A stretch of 64,000 nt of DNA, from contig OY759271.1 of assembly GCA_963662155.1 (NCBI GenBank), positions 37,203,424-37,267,423 of the forward strand, in the 5' to 3' direction. Made by a program: the position numbers and the translations under genes. Below the pieces are notes generated by a model, which made no database searches, was not told where the DNA came from, and was given only the letters and a program-made list of their open reading frames with translations. Positions within the stretch are counted from its first letter, which is position 1, and every line of letters starts with the position of its first letter. Of the stretch, positions 52,001 to 64,000 are shown piece by piece. The stretch comes from Lamellibrachia columna. Taxonomy: Eukaryota > Annelida > Polychaeta > Sabellida > Siboglinidae.

Positions 52001-55000
52001 CATGCTTGTAGAGTTATGTGAAGCATTGTTAGTGTTCTTGACAACTTGCTGCAAATATGTTTAGTCAATGTACCACCAATGTGTCATGTTTGTATAGTTA
52101 TGTGAAGCACTGTTAGTGTTCTTGACAACTTGCTGCAAATATGTTTAGTCAATGTACCACCAATGTGTCATGTTTGTAGAGTTATGTGAAGCATTGTTAG
52201 TGTTCTTGACAACTTGCTGCAAATATGTTTAGTCAATGTTTCACCAGTGTGTCATGTTTGTAGAGTTATGTGAAGCATTGTTAGTGTTCTTGACAACTTG
52301 TTGCAAATATGTTTAGTCAATGTACCACCAATGTGTCATGTATGTAGAGTTATGTGAAGCATTATTAGTGTTCTTGGCAACTTGCTGCAAATATGTTTAG
52401 TCAATGTACCACCAATGTGTCATGTTTGTAGAGTTATGTGAAGCATTGATAGTGTTCTTGACAACTTGCTACAAATATGTTTAGTCAATGTACCACCAAT
52501 GTGTCATGTTTGTAGAATTATGTGAAGCATTGTTAGTGTTCTTGACAACTTGCTGGAAATATGTTTAGTCAATGTACCACCAATGTGTCATGTTTGTAGA
52601 GTTATGAGAAGCATTGATAGTGTTCTTGACAACTTGCTGCAAATATGTTTAGTCAATGTACCACCAATGTGTCATGTTTGTAGGGTTATGTGAAGCATTG
52701 TTAGTGTTCTTGACAACTTGCTGCAAATATGTTTAGTCAATGTACCACCAATGTGTCATGTTTGTAGAGTTATGTGAAGCATTGTTAGTGTTCTTGACAA
52801 CTTGCTGCAAATATGTTTAGTCAATGTACCACCAATGTGTCATGTTTGTAGAATTATGTGAAGCATTGTTAGTGTTCTTGACAACTTGCTGCAAATATGT
52901 TTAGTCAATGTACCACCAATGTGTCATGTTTGTAGAGTTATGTGAAGCATTGTTAGTGTTCTTGACAACTTGCTGCAAATATGTTTAGTCAATGTACCAC
53001 CAATGTGTCATGTTTGTAGAGTTATGTGAAGCATTGTTAGTGTTCTTGACAACTTGCTGCAAATATGTTTAGTCAATGTACCACCAACGTGTCATGTTTG
53101 TAGAGTTATGTGAAGCATTGTTAGTGGTCTTGACAATTTGCTGCAAATATGTTTAGTCAATGTACCAACAACGTGTCATTTTTTTTAGAGTTATGTGAAG
53201 CATTATTAGTGTTCTTGACAACTTGCTGCAAATATGTTTAGTCAATGTACCACCAATGTGTCATGTTTGTAGAGTTATGTGAAGCATTGATAGTGTTCTT
53301 GACAAATTGCTACAAATATGTATAGTCAATGTACCACCAATGTGTCATGTTTGTAGAGTTATGTGAAGCATTGTTAGTGTTCTTGACAACTTGCTGCAAA
53401 TATGTTTAGTCAATGTACCACCAATGTGTCATGTTTGTAGAGTTATGTGAAGCATTGTTAGTGTTCTTGACAACTTGCTGCAAATATGTTTAATCAATGT
53501 ACCACCAATGTGTCATGTTTGTAGAATTATGTGAAGCATTGTTAGTGTTCTTGACAACTTGCTGCAAATATGTTTAGTCAATGTCCCACCAATGTGTCAT
53601 GTTTGTAGAGTTATGTGAAGCATTGTTAGTGTTCTTGACAACTTGCTGCAAATATGTTTAGTCAATGTACCACCAATGTGTCATGTTTGTAGAGTTATGT
53701 GAAGCATTGTTAGTGTTCTTGACAACTTGCTGCAAATATGTTTAGTCAATGTACCACCAATGTGTCATGTTTGTAGAGTTATGTGAAGCATTGTTAGTGG
53801 TCTTGACAACTTGCTGCAAATATGTTTAGTCAATGTACCAACAACGTGTCATTTTTTTTAGAGTTATGTGAAGCATTATTAGTGTTCTTGACAACTTGCT
53901 GCAAATATGTTTAGTCAATGTACCACCAATGTGTCATGTTTGTAGAGTTATGTGAAGCATTGTTAGAGTTATGTGAAGCAATGTTAGTGTTCTTGACAAC
54001 TTGCTGCAAATATGTTTAATCAATGTACCACCATTGTGTCATGTTTGTAGAGTTATGTGAAGCATTGATAGTGTTCTTGACAACTTGCTACAAATATGTT
54101 TAGTCAATGTACCACCAATGTGTCATGTTTGTAGAATTATGTGAAGCATTGTTAGTGTTCTTGACAACTTGCTGGAAATATGTTTAGTCAATGTACCACC
54201 AATGTGTCATGTTTGTAGAGTTATGAGAAGCATTGATAGTGTTCTTGACAACTTGCTGCAAATATGTTTAGTCAATGTACCACCAATGTGTCATGTTTGT
54301 AGGGTTATGTGAAGCATTGTTAGTGTTCTTGACAACTTGCTGCAAATATGTTTAGTCAATGTACCACCAATGTGTCATGTTTGTAGAGTTATGTGAAGCA
54401 TTGTTAGTGTTCTTGACAACTTGCTGCAAATATGTTTAGTCAATGTACCACCAATGTGTCATGTTTGTAGAATTATGTGAAGCATTGTTAGTGTTCTTGA
54501 CAACTTGCTGCAAATATGTTTAGTCAATGTACCACCAATGTGTCATGTTTGTAGAGTTATGTGAAGCATTGTTAGTGTTCTTGACAACTTGCTGCAAATA
54601 TGTTTAGTCAATGTACCACCAATGTGTCATGTTTGTAGAGTTATGTGAAGCATTGTTAGTGTTCTTGACAACTTGCTGCAAATATGTTTAGTCAATGTAC
54701 CACCAACGTGTCATGTTGGTAGAGTTATGTGAAGCATTGTTAGTGGTCTTGACAATTTGCTGCAAATATGTTTAGTCAATGTACCAACAACGTGTCATTT
54801 TTTTTAGAGTTATGTGAAGCATTATTAGTGTTCTTGACAACTTGCTGCAAATATGTTTAGTCAATGTACCACCAATGTGTCATGTTTGTAGAGTTATGTG
54901 AAGCATTGATAGTGTTCTTGACAAATTGCTACAAATATGTATAGTCAATGTACCACCAATGTGTCATGTTTGTAGAGTTATGTGAAGCATTGTTAGTGTT

Positions 55001-58000
55001 CTTGACAACTTGCTGCAAATATGTTTAGTCAATGTACCACCAATGTGTCATGTTTGTAGAGTTATGTGAAGCATTGTTAGTGTTCTTGACAACTTGCTGC
55101 AAATATGTTTAATCAATGTACCACCAATGTGTCATGTTTGTAGAATTATGTGAAGCATTGTTAGTGTTCTTGACAACTTGCTGCAAATATGTTTAGTCAA
55201 TGTCCCACCAATGTGTCATGTTTGTAGAGTTATGTGAAGCATTGTTAGTGTTCTTGACAACTTGCTGCAAATATGTTTAGTCAATGTACCACCAATGTGT
55301 CATGTTTGTAGAGTTATGTGAAGCATTGTTAGTGTTCTTGACAACTTGCTGCAAATATGTTTAGTCAATGTACCACCAATGTGTCATGTTTGTAGAGTTA
55401 TGTGAAGCATTGTTAGTGGTCTTGACAACTTGCTGCAAATATGTTTAGTCAATGTACCAACAACGTGTCATTTTTTTTAGAGTTATGTGAAGCATTATTA
55501 GTGTTCTTGACAACTTGCTGCAAATATGTTTAGTCAATGTACCACCAATGTGTCATGTTTGTAGAGTTATGTGAAGCATTGTTAGAGTTATGTGAAGCAA
55601 TGTTAGTGTTCTTGACAACTTGCTGCAAATATGTTTAATCAATGTACCACCATTGTGTCATGTTTGTAGAGTTATGTGAAGCATTGTTAGTGTTCTTGAC
55701 AACTTGCTGCAAATATGTATAGTCAATGTACCACCAATGTGTCATGTTTGTACTGTTATGTGAAGCATTGTTAGTGTTCTTGGCAACTTGCTGCAAATAT
55801 GTTTAGTCAATGTACCACCAATGTGTCATGTTTGTAGAGTTATGTGAAGCATTGATAGTGTTTTTGACAACTTGCTACAAATATGTTTAGTCAATGTACC
55901 ACCAATGTGTCATGTTTGTAGAATTATGTGAAGCATTGTTAGTGTTCTTGACAACTTGCTGGAAATATGTTTAGTCAATGTACCACCAATATGTCATGTT
56001 TGTAGAGTTATGTGAAGCATTGTTGGTGTTCTTGACAACTTGCTGCAAATATGTTTAGTCAATGTACCACCAACGTGTCATGTTTGTAGAGTTATGTGAA
56101 GCATTGTTAGTGGTCTTGACAACTTGCTGCAAATATGTTTAGTCAATGTACCAACAACGTGTCATGTTTGTAGATTTATGTGTAGCATTGTTATTGTTCT
56201 TGACAACTTGCTGCAAATATGTTTAGTCAATGTACCACCAATGTGTCATATTTGTAGAGTTATGTGAAGCATTGTTAGAGTTATGTGAAGCATTGTTAGT
56301 GTTCTTGACAACTTGCTGCAAATATGTTTAGTCAATGTACCACCAATGTGTCATGTTTGTAGAGTTATGTGAAGCATTGTTAGTGTTCTTGACAACTTGC
56401 TGCAAATATGTATAATCAATGTACCACCAATGTGTCATGTTTGTAGAGTTATGTGAAGCATTGTTAGTGTTCTTGACAACTTGCTGCAAATATGTTTAGT
56501 CAATGTACCACCAATGTGTCATGTTTGTAGAGTTATGTGAAGCATTGTTAGTGTTCTTGACAACTTGCTGCAAATATGTTTAGTCAATGTACCACCAGTG
56601 TGTCATGTTTGTAGAGTTATGTGAAGCATTGTTAGTGTTCTTGACAACTTGTTGTAAATATGTTTAGTCAATGTACCACCAATGTGTCATGTTTGTAGAG
56701 TTATGAGAAGCATTGATAGTGTTCTTGACAACTTGCTGCAAATATGTTTAGTCAATGTACCACCAATGGGTCATGTTTGTAGAGTTATGTGAAGCATTGT
56801 TAGTGTTCTTGACAACTTGCTGCAAATATGTTTAGTCAATGTACCACCAATGTGTCATGTTTGTAGAGTTATGTGAAGCATTGATAGTGTTCTTGACAAC
56901 TTGCTGCAAATATGTTTAGTCAATGTACCACCAATGTGTCATGTTTGTAGAATTATGTGAAGCATTGTTAGTGTTCTTGACAACTTGCTGCAAATATGTT
57001 TAGTCAATGTACCACCAATGTGTCATGTTTATAGAGTTATGTGAAGCATTGTTAGTGTTCTTGACAACTTGCTGCAAATATGTTTAGTCAAAGTACCACC
57101 AATGTGTCATGTTTGTAGAGTTATGTGAAACATTGTTAGTGTTCTTGACAACTTGCTGCAAATATGATTAGTCAATGTACCACCAATGTGTCATGTTTGT
57201 AGAGTTATGTGAAGCATTGTTGGTGTTCTTGACAACTTGCTGCAAATATGTTTAGTCAATGTACCACCAACGTGTCATGTTTGTAGAGTTATGTGAAGCA
57301 TTGTTAGTGTTCTTGACAACTTGCTGCAAATATGTTTAGTCAATGTACCACCAATGTGTCATGTTTGTAGAGTTATGTGAAGCATTGTTAGTGTTCTTGA
57401 CAACTTGCTGCAAATATGTTTAGTCAATGTACCAACAACTTGTCATGTTTGTAGAGTTATGTGAAGCATTATTAGTGTTCTTGACAACTTGCTGCAAATA
57501 TGTTTAGTCAATGTACCACCAATGTGTCATGTTTGTAGAGTTATGTGAAGCATTGTTAGAGTTATGTGAAGCATTGTTAGTGTTCTTGACAACTTGCTGC
57601 AAATATGTTTAATCAATGTACCACCAATGTGTCATGTTTGTAGAGTTATGTGAATCATTGTTAGTGTTCTTGACAACTTGCTGCACATATGTATAGTCAA
57701 GGTACCACCAATGTGTCATGCTTGTAGAGTTATGTGAAGCATTGTTAGTGTTCTTGACAACTTGCTGCAAATATGTTTAGTCAATGTACCACCAATGTGT
57801 CATGTTTGTATAGTTATGTGAAGCACTGTTAGTGTTCTTGACAACTTGCTGCAAATATGTTTAGTCAATGTACCACCAATGTGTCATGTTTGTAGAGTTA
57901 TGTGAAGCATTGTTAGTGTTCTTGACAACTTGCTGCAAATATGTTTAGTCAATGTTTCACCAGTGTGTCATGTTTGTAGAGTTATGTGAAGCATTGTTAG

Positions 58001-61000
58001 TGTTCTTGACAACTTGTTGCAAATATGTTTAGTCAATGTACCACCAATGTGTCATGTATGTAGAGTTATGTGAAGCATTATTAGTGTTCTTGGCAACTTG
58101 CTGCAAATATGTTTAGTCAATGTACCACCAATGTGTCATGTTTGTAGAGTTATGTGAAGCATTGATAGTGTTCTTGACAACTTGCTACAAATATGTTTAG
58201 TCAATGTACCACCAATGTGTCATGTTTGTAGAATTATGTGAAGCATTGTTAGTGTTCTTGACAACTTGCTGGAAATATGTTTAGTCAATGTACCACCAAT
58301 GTGTCATGTTTGTAGAGTTATGAGAAGCATTGATAGTGTTCTTGACAACTTGCTGCAAATATGTTTAGTCAATGTACCACCAATGTGTCATGTTTGTAGA
58401 GTTATGTGAAGCATTGTTAGTGTTCTTGACAACTTGCTGCAAATATGTTTAGTCAATGTACCACCAATGTGTCATGTTTGTAGAGTTATGTGAAGCATTG
58501 TTAGTGTTCTTGACAACTTGCTGCAAATATGTTTAGTCAATGTACCACCAATGTGTCATGTTTGTAGAATTATGTGAAGCATTGTTAATGTTCTTGACAA
58601 CTTGCTGCAAATATGTTTAGTCAATGTATCACCAATGTGTCATGTTTGTAGAGTTATGTGAAGCATTGTTAGTGTTCTTGACAACTTGCTGCAAATATGT
58701 TTATTCAATGTACCACCAATGTGTCATGTTTGTAGAGTTATGTGAAGCATTGTTAGTGTTCTTGACAACTTGCTGCAAATATGTTTAGTCAATGTACCAC
58801 CAACGTGTCATGTTTGTAGAGTTATGTGAAGCATTGTTAGTGGTCTTGACAACTTGCTGCAAATATGTTTAGTCAATGTACCAACAACGTGTCATTTTTT
58901 TTAGAGTTATGTGAAGCATTATTAGTGTTCTTGACAACTTGCTGCAAATATGTTTAGTCAATGTACCACCAATGTGTCATGTTTGTAGAGTTATGTGAAG
59001 CATTGTTAGAGTTATGTGAAGCAATGTTAGTGTTCTTGACAACTTGCTGCAAATATGTTTAATCAATGTACCACCATTGTGTCATGTTTGTAGAGTTATG
59101 TGAAGCATTGTTAGTGTTCTTGACAACTTGCTGCAAATATGTATAGTCAATGTACCACCAATGTGTCATGCTTGTAGAGTTATGTGAAGCATTGTTAGTG
59201 TTCTTGACAACTTGCTGCAAATATGTTTAGTCAATGTACCACCAATGTGTCATGTTTGTAGAGTTATGTGAAGCATTGTTAGTGTTCTTGACAACTTGCT
59301 GTAAATATGTTTAGTCAATGTACCACCAATGTGTCATGTTTGTAGAGTTATGTGAAGCATTGTTAGTGTTCTTGACAACTTGCTGCAAATATGTTTAGTC
59401 AATGTTTCACCAGTGTGTCATGTTTGTAGAGTTATGTGAAGCATTTTTAGTGTTCTTGACAACTTGTTGCAAATATGTTTAGTCAATGTACCACCAATGT
59501 GTCATGTTTGTACAGTTATGTGAAGCATTGTTAGTGTTCTTGGCAACTTGCTGCAAATATGTTTAGTCAATGTACCACCAATGTGTCATGTTTGTAGAGT
59601 TATGTGAAGCATTGATAGTGTTTTTGACAACTTGCTACAAATATGTTTAGTCAATGTACCACCAATGTGTCATGTTTGTAGAATTATGTGAAGCATTGTT
59701 AGTATTCTTGACAACTTGCTGGAAATATGTTTAGTCAATGTACCACCAATATGTCATGTTTGTAGAGTTATGTGAAGCATTGTTGGTGTTCTTGACAACT
59801 TGCTGCAAATATGTTTAGTCAATGTACCACCAACGTGTCATGTTTGTAGAGTTATGTGAAGCATTGTTAGTGGTCTTGACAACTTGCTGCAAATATGTTT
59901 AGTCAATGTACCAACAACGTGTCATGTTTGTAGATTTATGTGTAGCATTGTTATTGTTCTTGACAACTTGCTGCAAATATGTTTAGTCAATGTACCACCA
60001 ATGTGTCATGTTTGTAGAGTTATGTGAAGCATTGTTAGAGTTATGTGAAGCATTGTTAGTGTTCTTGACAACTTGCTGCAAATATGTTTAGTCAATGTAC
60101 CACCAATGTGTCATGTTTGTAGAGTTATGTGAAGCATTGTTAGTGTTCTTGACAACTTGCTGCAAATATGTATAGTCAATGTACCACCAATGTGTCATGT
60201 TTGTAGAGTTATGTGAAGCATTGTTGGTGTTCTTGACAACTTGCTGCAAATATGTTTAGTCAATGTACCACCAACGTGTCATGTTTGTAGAGTTATGTGA
60301 AGCATTGTTAGTGTTCTTGACAACTTGCTGCAAATATGTTTAGTCAATGTACCACCAATGTGTCATGTTTGTAGAGTTATGTGAAGCATTGTTAGTGTTC
60401 TTGACAACTTGCTGCAAATATGTTTAGTCAATGTACCAACAACGTGTCATGTTTGTAGAGTTATGTGAAGCATTATTAGTGTTCTTGACAACTTGCTGCA
60501 AATATGTTTAGTCAATGTACCACCAATGTGTCATGTTTGTAGAGTTATGTGAAGCATTGTTAGAGTTATGTGAAGCATTGTTAGTGTTCTTGACAACTTG
60601 CTGCAAATATGTTTAATCAATGTACCACCAATGTGTCATGTTTGTAGAGTTATGTGAATCATTGTTAGTGTTCTTGACAACTTGCTGCACATATGTATAG
60701 TCAAGGTACCACCAATGTGTCATGCTTGTAGAGTTATGTGAAGCATTGTTAGTGTTCTTGACAACTTGCTGCAAATATGTTTAGTCAATGTACCACCAAT
60801 GTGTCATGTTTGTATAGTTATGTGAAGCACTGTTAGTGTTCTTGACAACTTGCTGCAAATATGTTTAGTCAATGTACCACCAATGTGTCATGTTTGTAGA
60901 GTTATGTGAAGCATTGTTAGTGTTCTTGACAACTTGCTGCAAATATGTTTAGTCAATGTTTCACCAGTGTGTCATTTTTGTAGAGTTATGTGAAGCATTT

Positions 61001-63426
61001 TTAGTGTTCTTGACAACTTGTTGCAAATATGTTTAGTCAATGTACCACCAATGTGTCATGTATGTAGAGTTATGTGAAGCATTATTAGTGTTCTTGGCAA
61101 CTTGCTGCAAATATGTTTAGTCAATGTACCACCAATGTGTCATGTTTGTAGAGTTATGTGAAGCATTGATAGTGTTCTTGACAACTTGCTACAAATATGT
61201 TTAGTCAATGTACCACCAATGTGTCATGTTTGTAGAATTATGTGAAGCATTGTTAGTGTTCTTGACAACTTGCTGGAAATATGTTTAGTCAATGTACCAC
61301 CAATGTGTCATGTTTGTAGAGTTATGAGAAGCATTGGTAGTGTTCTTGACAACTTGCTGCAAATATGTTTAGTCAATGTACCACCAATGTGTCATGTTTG
61401 TAGAGTTATGTGAAGCATTGTTAGTGTTCTTGACAACTTGCTGCAAATATGTTTAGTCAATGTACCACCAATGTGTCATGTTTGTAGAGTTATGTGAAGC
61501 ATTGTTAGTGTTCTTGACAACTTGCTGCAAATATGTTTAGTCAATGTACCACCAATGTGTCATGTTTGTAGAATTATGTGAAGCATTGTTAGTGTTCTTG
61601 ACAACTTGCTGCAAATATGTTTAGTCAATGTATCACCAATGTGTCATGTTTGTAGAGTTATGTGAAGCATTGTTAGTGTTCTTGACAACTTGCTGCAAAT
61701 ATGTTTAGTCAATGTACCACCAATGTGTCATGTTTGTAGAGTTATGTGAAGCATTGTTAGTGTTCTTGACAACTTGCTGCAAATATGTTTAGTCAATGTA
61801 CCACCAACGTGTCATGTTTGTAGAGTTATGTGAAGCATTGTTAGTGGTCTTGACAACTTGCTGCAAATATGTTTAGTCAATGTACCAACAACGTGTCATT
61901 TTTTTTAGAGTTATGTGAAGCATTATTAGTGTTCTTGACAACTTGCTGCAAATATGTTTAGTCAATGTACCACCAATGTGTCATGTTTGTAGAGTTATGT
62001 GAAGCATTGTTAGAGTTATGTGAAGCAATGTTAGTGTTCTTGACAACTTGCTGCAAATATGTTTAATCAATGTACCACCATTGTGTCATGTTTGTAGAGT
62101 TATGTGAAGCATTGTTAGTGTTCTTGACAACTTGCTGCAAATATGTATAGTCAATGTACCACCAATGTGTCATGCTTGTAGAGTTATGTGAAGCATTGTT
62201 AGTGTTCTTGACAACTTGCTGCAAATATGTTTAGTCAATGTACCACCAATGTGTCATGTTTGTAGAGTTATGTGAAGCATTGTTAGTGTTCTTGACAACT
62301 TGCTGTAAATATGTTTAGTCAATGTACCACCAATGTGTCATGTTTGTAGAGTTATGTGAAGCATTGTTAGTGTTCTTTACAACTTGCTGCAAATATGTTT
62401 AGTCAATGTTTCACCAGTGTGTCATGTTTGTAGAGTTATGTGAAGCATTTTTAGTGTTCTTGACAACTTGTTGCAAATATGTTTAGTCAATGTACCACCA
62501 ATGTGTCATGTTTGTACAGTTATGTGAAGCATTGTTAGTGTTCTTGGCAACTTGCTGCAAATATGTTTAGTCAATGTACCACCAATGTGTCATGTTTGTA
62601 GAGTTATGTGAAGCATTGATAGTGTTTTTGACAACTTGCTACAAATATGTTTAGTCAATGTACCACCAATGTGTCATGTTTGTAGAATTATGTGAAGCAT
62701 TGTTAGTGTTCTTGACAACTTGCTGGAAATATGTTTAATCAATGTACCACCAATATGTCATGTTTGTAGAGTTATGTGAAGCATTGTTGGTGTTCTTGAC
62801 AACTTGCTGCAAATATGTTTAGTCAATGTACCACCAATGTGTCATGTTTGTAGAGTTATGAGAAGCATTGATAGTGTTCTTGACAACTTGCTGCAAATAT
62901 GTTTATTCAATGTACCACCAATGGGTCATGTTTGTAGAGTTATTTGAAGCATTGTTAGTGTTCTTGACAACTTGCTGCAAATATGTTTAGTCAATGTACC
63001 ACCAATGTGTCATGTTTGTAGAGTTATGTGAAGCATTGATAGTGTTCTTGACAACTTGCTGCAAATATGTTTAGTCAATGTATCACCAATGTGTCATGTT
63101 TGTAGAGTTATGTGAAGCATTGTTAGTGTTCTTGAGAACTTGCTGCAAATATGTTTAGTCAATGTACCACCAATGTGTCATGTTTGTAGATTTATGTGAA
63201 GCATTGTTAGTGTTCTTGACAACTTGCTGCAAATATGTTTAGTCAATGTACCACCAATGTGTCATGTTTGTAGAGTTATGTGAAGCATCGTTAGTGTTCT
63301 TGACAACTTGCTGCAAATATGTTTAGTCAATGTACCACCAATGTGTCATGTTTTAGAGTTATGTGAAGCATTGTTAGTGTTCTTGACAACTTGCTGCAAA
63401 TATGTTTAGTCAATGTACCACCAATG
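43032..63426. repeat. 84-bp satellite array, 239 monomers with higher-order repeats
   Basis: The monomer starts tgtcatgtttgtagagttat and ends ccaccaatg; period 84, about 36% GC. The span of 20,395 bp equals 239 x 84 plus 15 long monomers (+21 each), seven with one extra T (tcatttttttta), and three with a 1-bp loss; the arithmetic closes exactly. Long 105-bp monomers duplicate agagttatgtgaagcattgtt. Rare variants recur at fixed offsets: 5796 bp (69 x 84) for the pair at 44935 and 50731, 5712 bp (68 x 84) for those at 46521 and 52233, and a 1,619-bp block repeated side by side (52.6-54.2 and 54.2-55.8 kb). All monomers are in one orientation. Every frame contains stops. Function unknown. Confidence 0.98.
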
Positions 63427-63458
63427 TGTCATGGTGGTACATTGACTAAACATATTTG
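63397..63458. other. Perfect 26-bp fold-back at the right end of the satellite
   Basis: The left arm 63397-63422 is the end of the last monomer; the right arm 63433-63458 is its exact reverse complement (ggtggtacattgactaaaca...). They are separated by the 10-base loop aatgtgtcat. The array thus ends by turning back on itself for 26 bases before unique sequence begins. A template-switch or inverted-duplication event would produce this. Confidence 0.95.
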
Positions 63459-63565
63459 ATTTTCTCCGAACCAGAATACGTTTGTCATTGACAGGTCACG
63501 TCTGCGTCTCCACCACACACAAACCACGTGTCACGCCCGAAGCACCACATGGCACACAACACTCA
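63459..63565. other. Short unique spacer after the satellite
   Basis: About 107 bp of unique sequence between the fold-back and the GCAC tract; nothing recognised. Confidence 0.5.
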
Positions 63566-63656
<91 letters not shown>

Positions 63657-63708
63657 CCCACCCACCCACCCACCCACCCACCCACCCACCACGCACGCAC
63701 ACACACGT
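63566..63708. repeat. (GCAC)n-(CCCA)n microsatellite
   Basis: About 23 GCAC units are followed by about eight CCCA units and a short GCACACAC end. Frames of 60 to 112 codons across it are repeat shadows. Confidence 0.97.
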
Positions 63709-64000
63709 TTGCACACACTACATCACGCGCGCGCACGTATCACTGATACATACATGCATAAGCCGATACTTGCAAAGAATATTGCAGGAACTCGAGGAAT
63801 CGGTTATTCGGTACAATTGAGACTGATATAATTATCGTATCTCTTTCTTGACGTACAGTTGCTCTCCGTTTACATACACCGAGTGTTAAAGTAGATGCGG
63901 AAATGTTGGGTACACCAATCACTAAATATAAAGTTCCATACATAGTGCCAATATTATGTTCCTTTAAAATTGGCTTGTTACGACAGAAATGCAGTAAAAG
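63709..64000. other. Unique sequence to the window edge
   Basis: A 67-codon minus-strand frame (63943 to 63740) is not recognised. Nothing else noted before the window ends. Confidence 0.45.

Noticed and set aside
43032..63426. CRISPR array
   Set aside because: Units are adjacent with no unique spacers, and the context is a eukaryotic genome; the same holds for the 32-, 35-, 37- and 61-bp arrays.
43032..63426. Centromere call
   Set aside because: HOR structure and low GC are compatible, but one 20-kb array without genome-wide or chromatin data cannot support it; I saw no CENP-B-box-like motif.
63397..63458. Helitron 3' terminus
   Set aside because: The hairpin has an exact satellite-derived stem of 26 bp, longer than typical, and no CTRR end or matching 5' TC end was found.

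Overview
The window looks like a non-coding, repeat-dominated stretch of an invertebrate animal nuclear genome. The evidence is the long (CA)n, (TA)n, (GCAC)n, (CATA)n, (CTGC)n and (ACT)n microsatellites, decayed non-LTR retrotransposons of CR1-like and L2-like type, small non-autonomous DNA transposons, and satellite arrays. There is no compact gene arrangement, operon, rRNA or convincing tRNA. A spiralian such as a mollusc, or a lancelet-like animal, would fit, but the sequence does not fix the taxon. I found no host protein-coding gene I can defend. The long open frames come from stop-free tandem repeats. By my addition, about half of the 64 kb is tandem repeat.

Layout. 1-14.3 kb: microsatellites, a 22-copy 61-bp minisatellite (4602-5943), a 9-copy 41-bp minisatellite, a 200-N assembly gap (7222-7421), and a LINE 3' tail. 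14.3-19.3 kb: a nested retrotransposon. A CR1-like LINE with remnants of endonuclease and reverse transcriptase sits inside an L2-like LINE. Its own C-terminal coding region is split by 60 copies of a 37-bp repeat. 19.77-20.12 kb: a PIF/Harbinger-like MITE with a TAA target duplication. 21.3-23.4 kb: 62 copies of a 35-bp unit. 24-32 kb: microsatellites, a second L2-like fragment (27.6-27.9 kb), a 1.2-kb CTGC-rich tract, seven identical 36-bp units and a 0.7-kb trinucleotide tract. 32-43 kb: a 25-bp x 8 array, an interspersed-repeat copy (33.5 kb), a 32-bp x 55 array, small MITEs, and a hAT-like MITE at 41.2-41.7 kb that carries a 24-bp x 6 array. 43.0-63.4 kb: a satellite of 239 monomers of 84 bp with higher-order structure, ending in a perfect 26-bp fold-back. 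63.5-64 kb: GCAC/CCCA microsatellite and unique sequence.

No genes act together here. The unifying theme is tandem amplification, and at least two arrays arose inside transposable elements (the CR1-like LINE and the hAT-like MITE). Several arrays keep exact integer registers with substitutions but no net indels. All family names come from remembered motif patterns, not from database searches.
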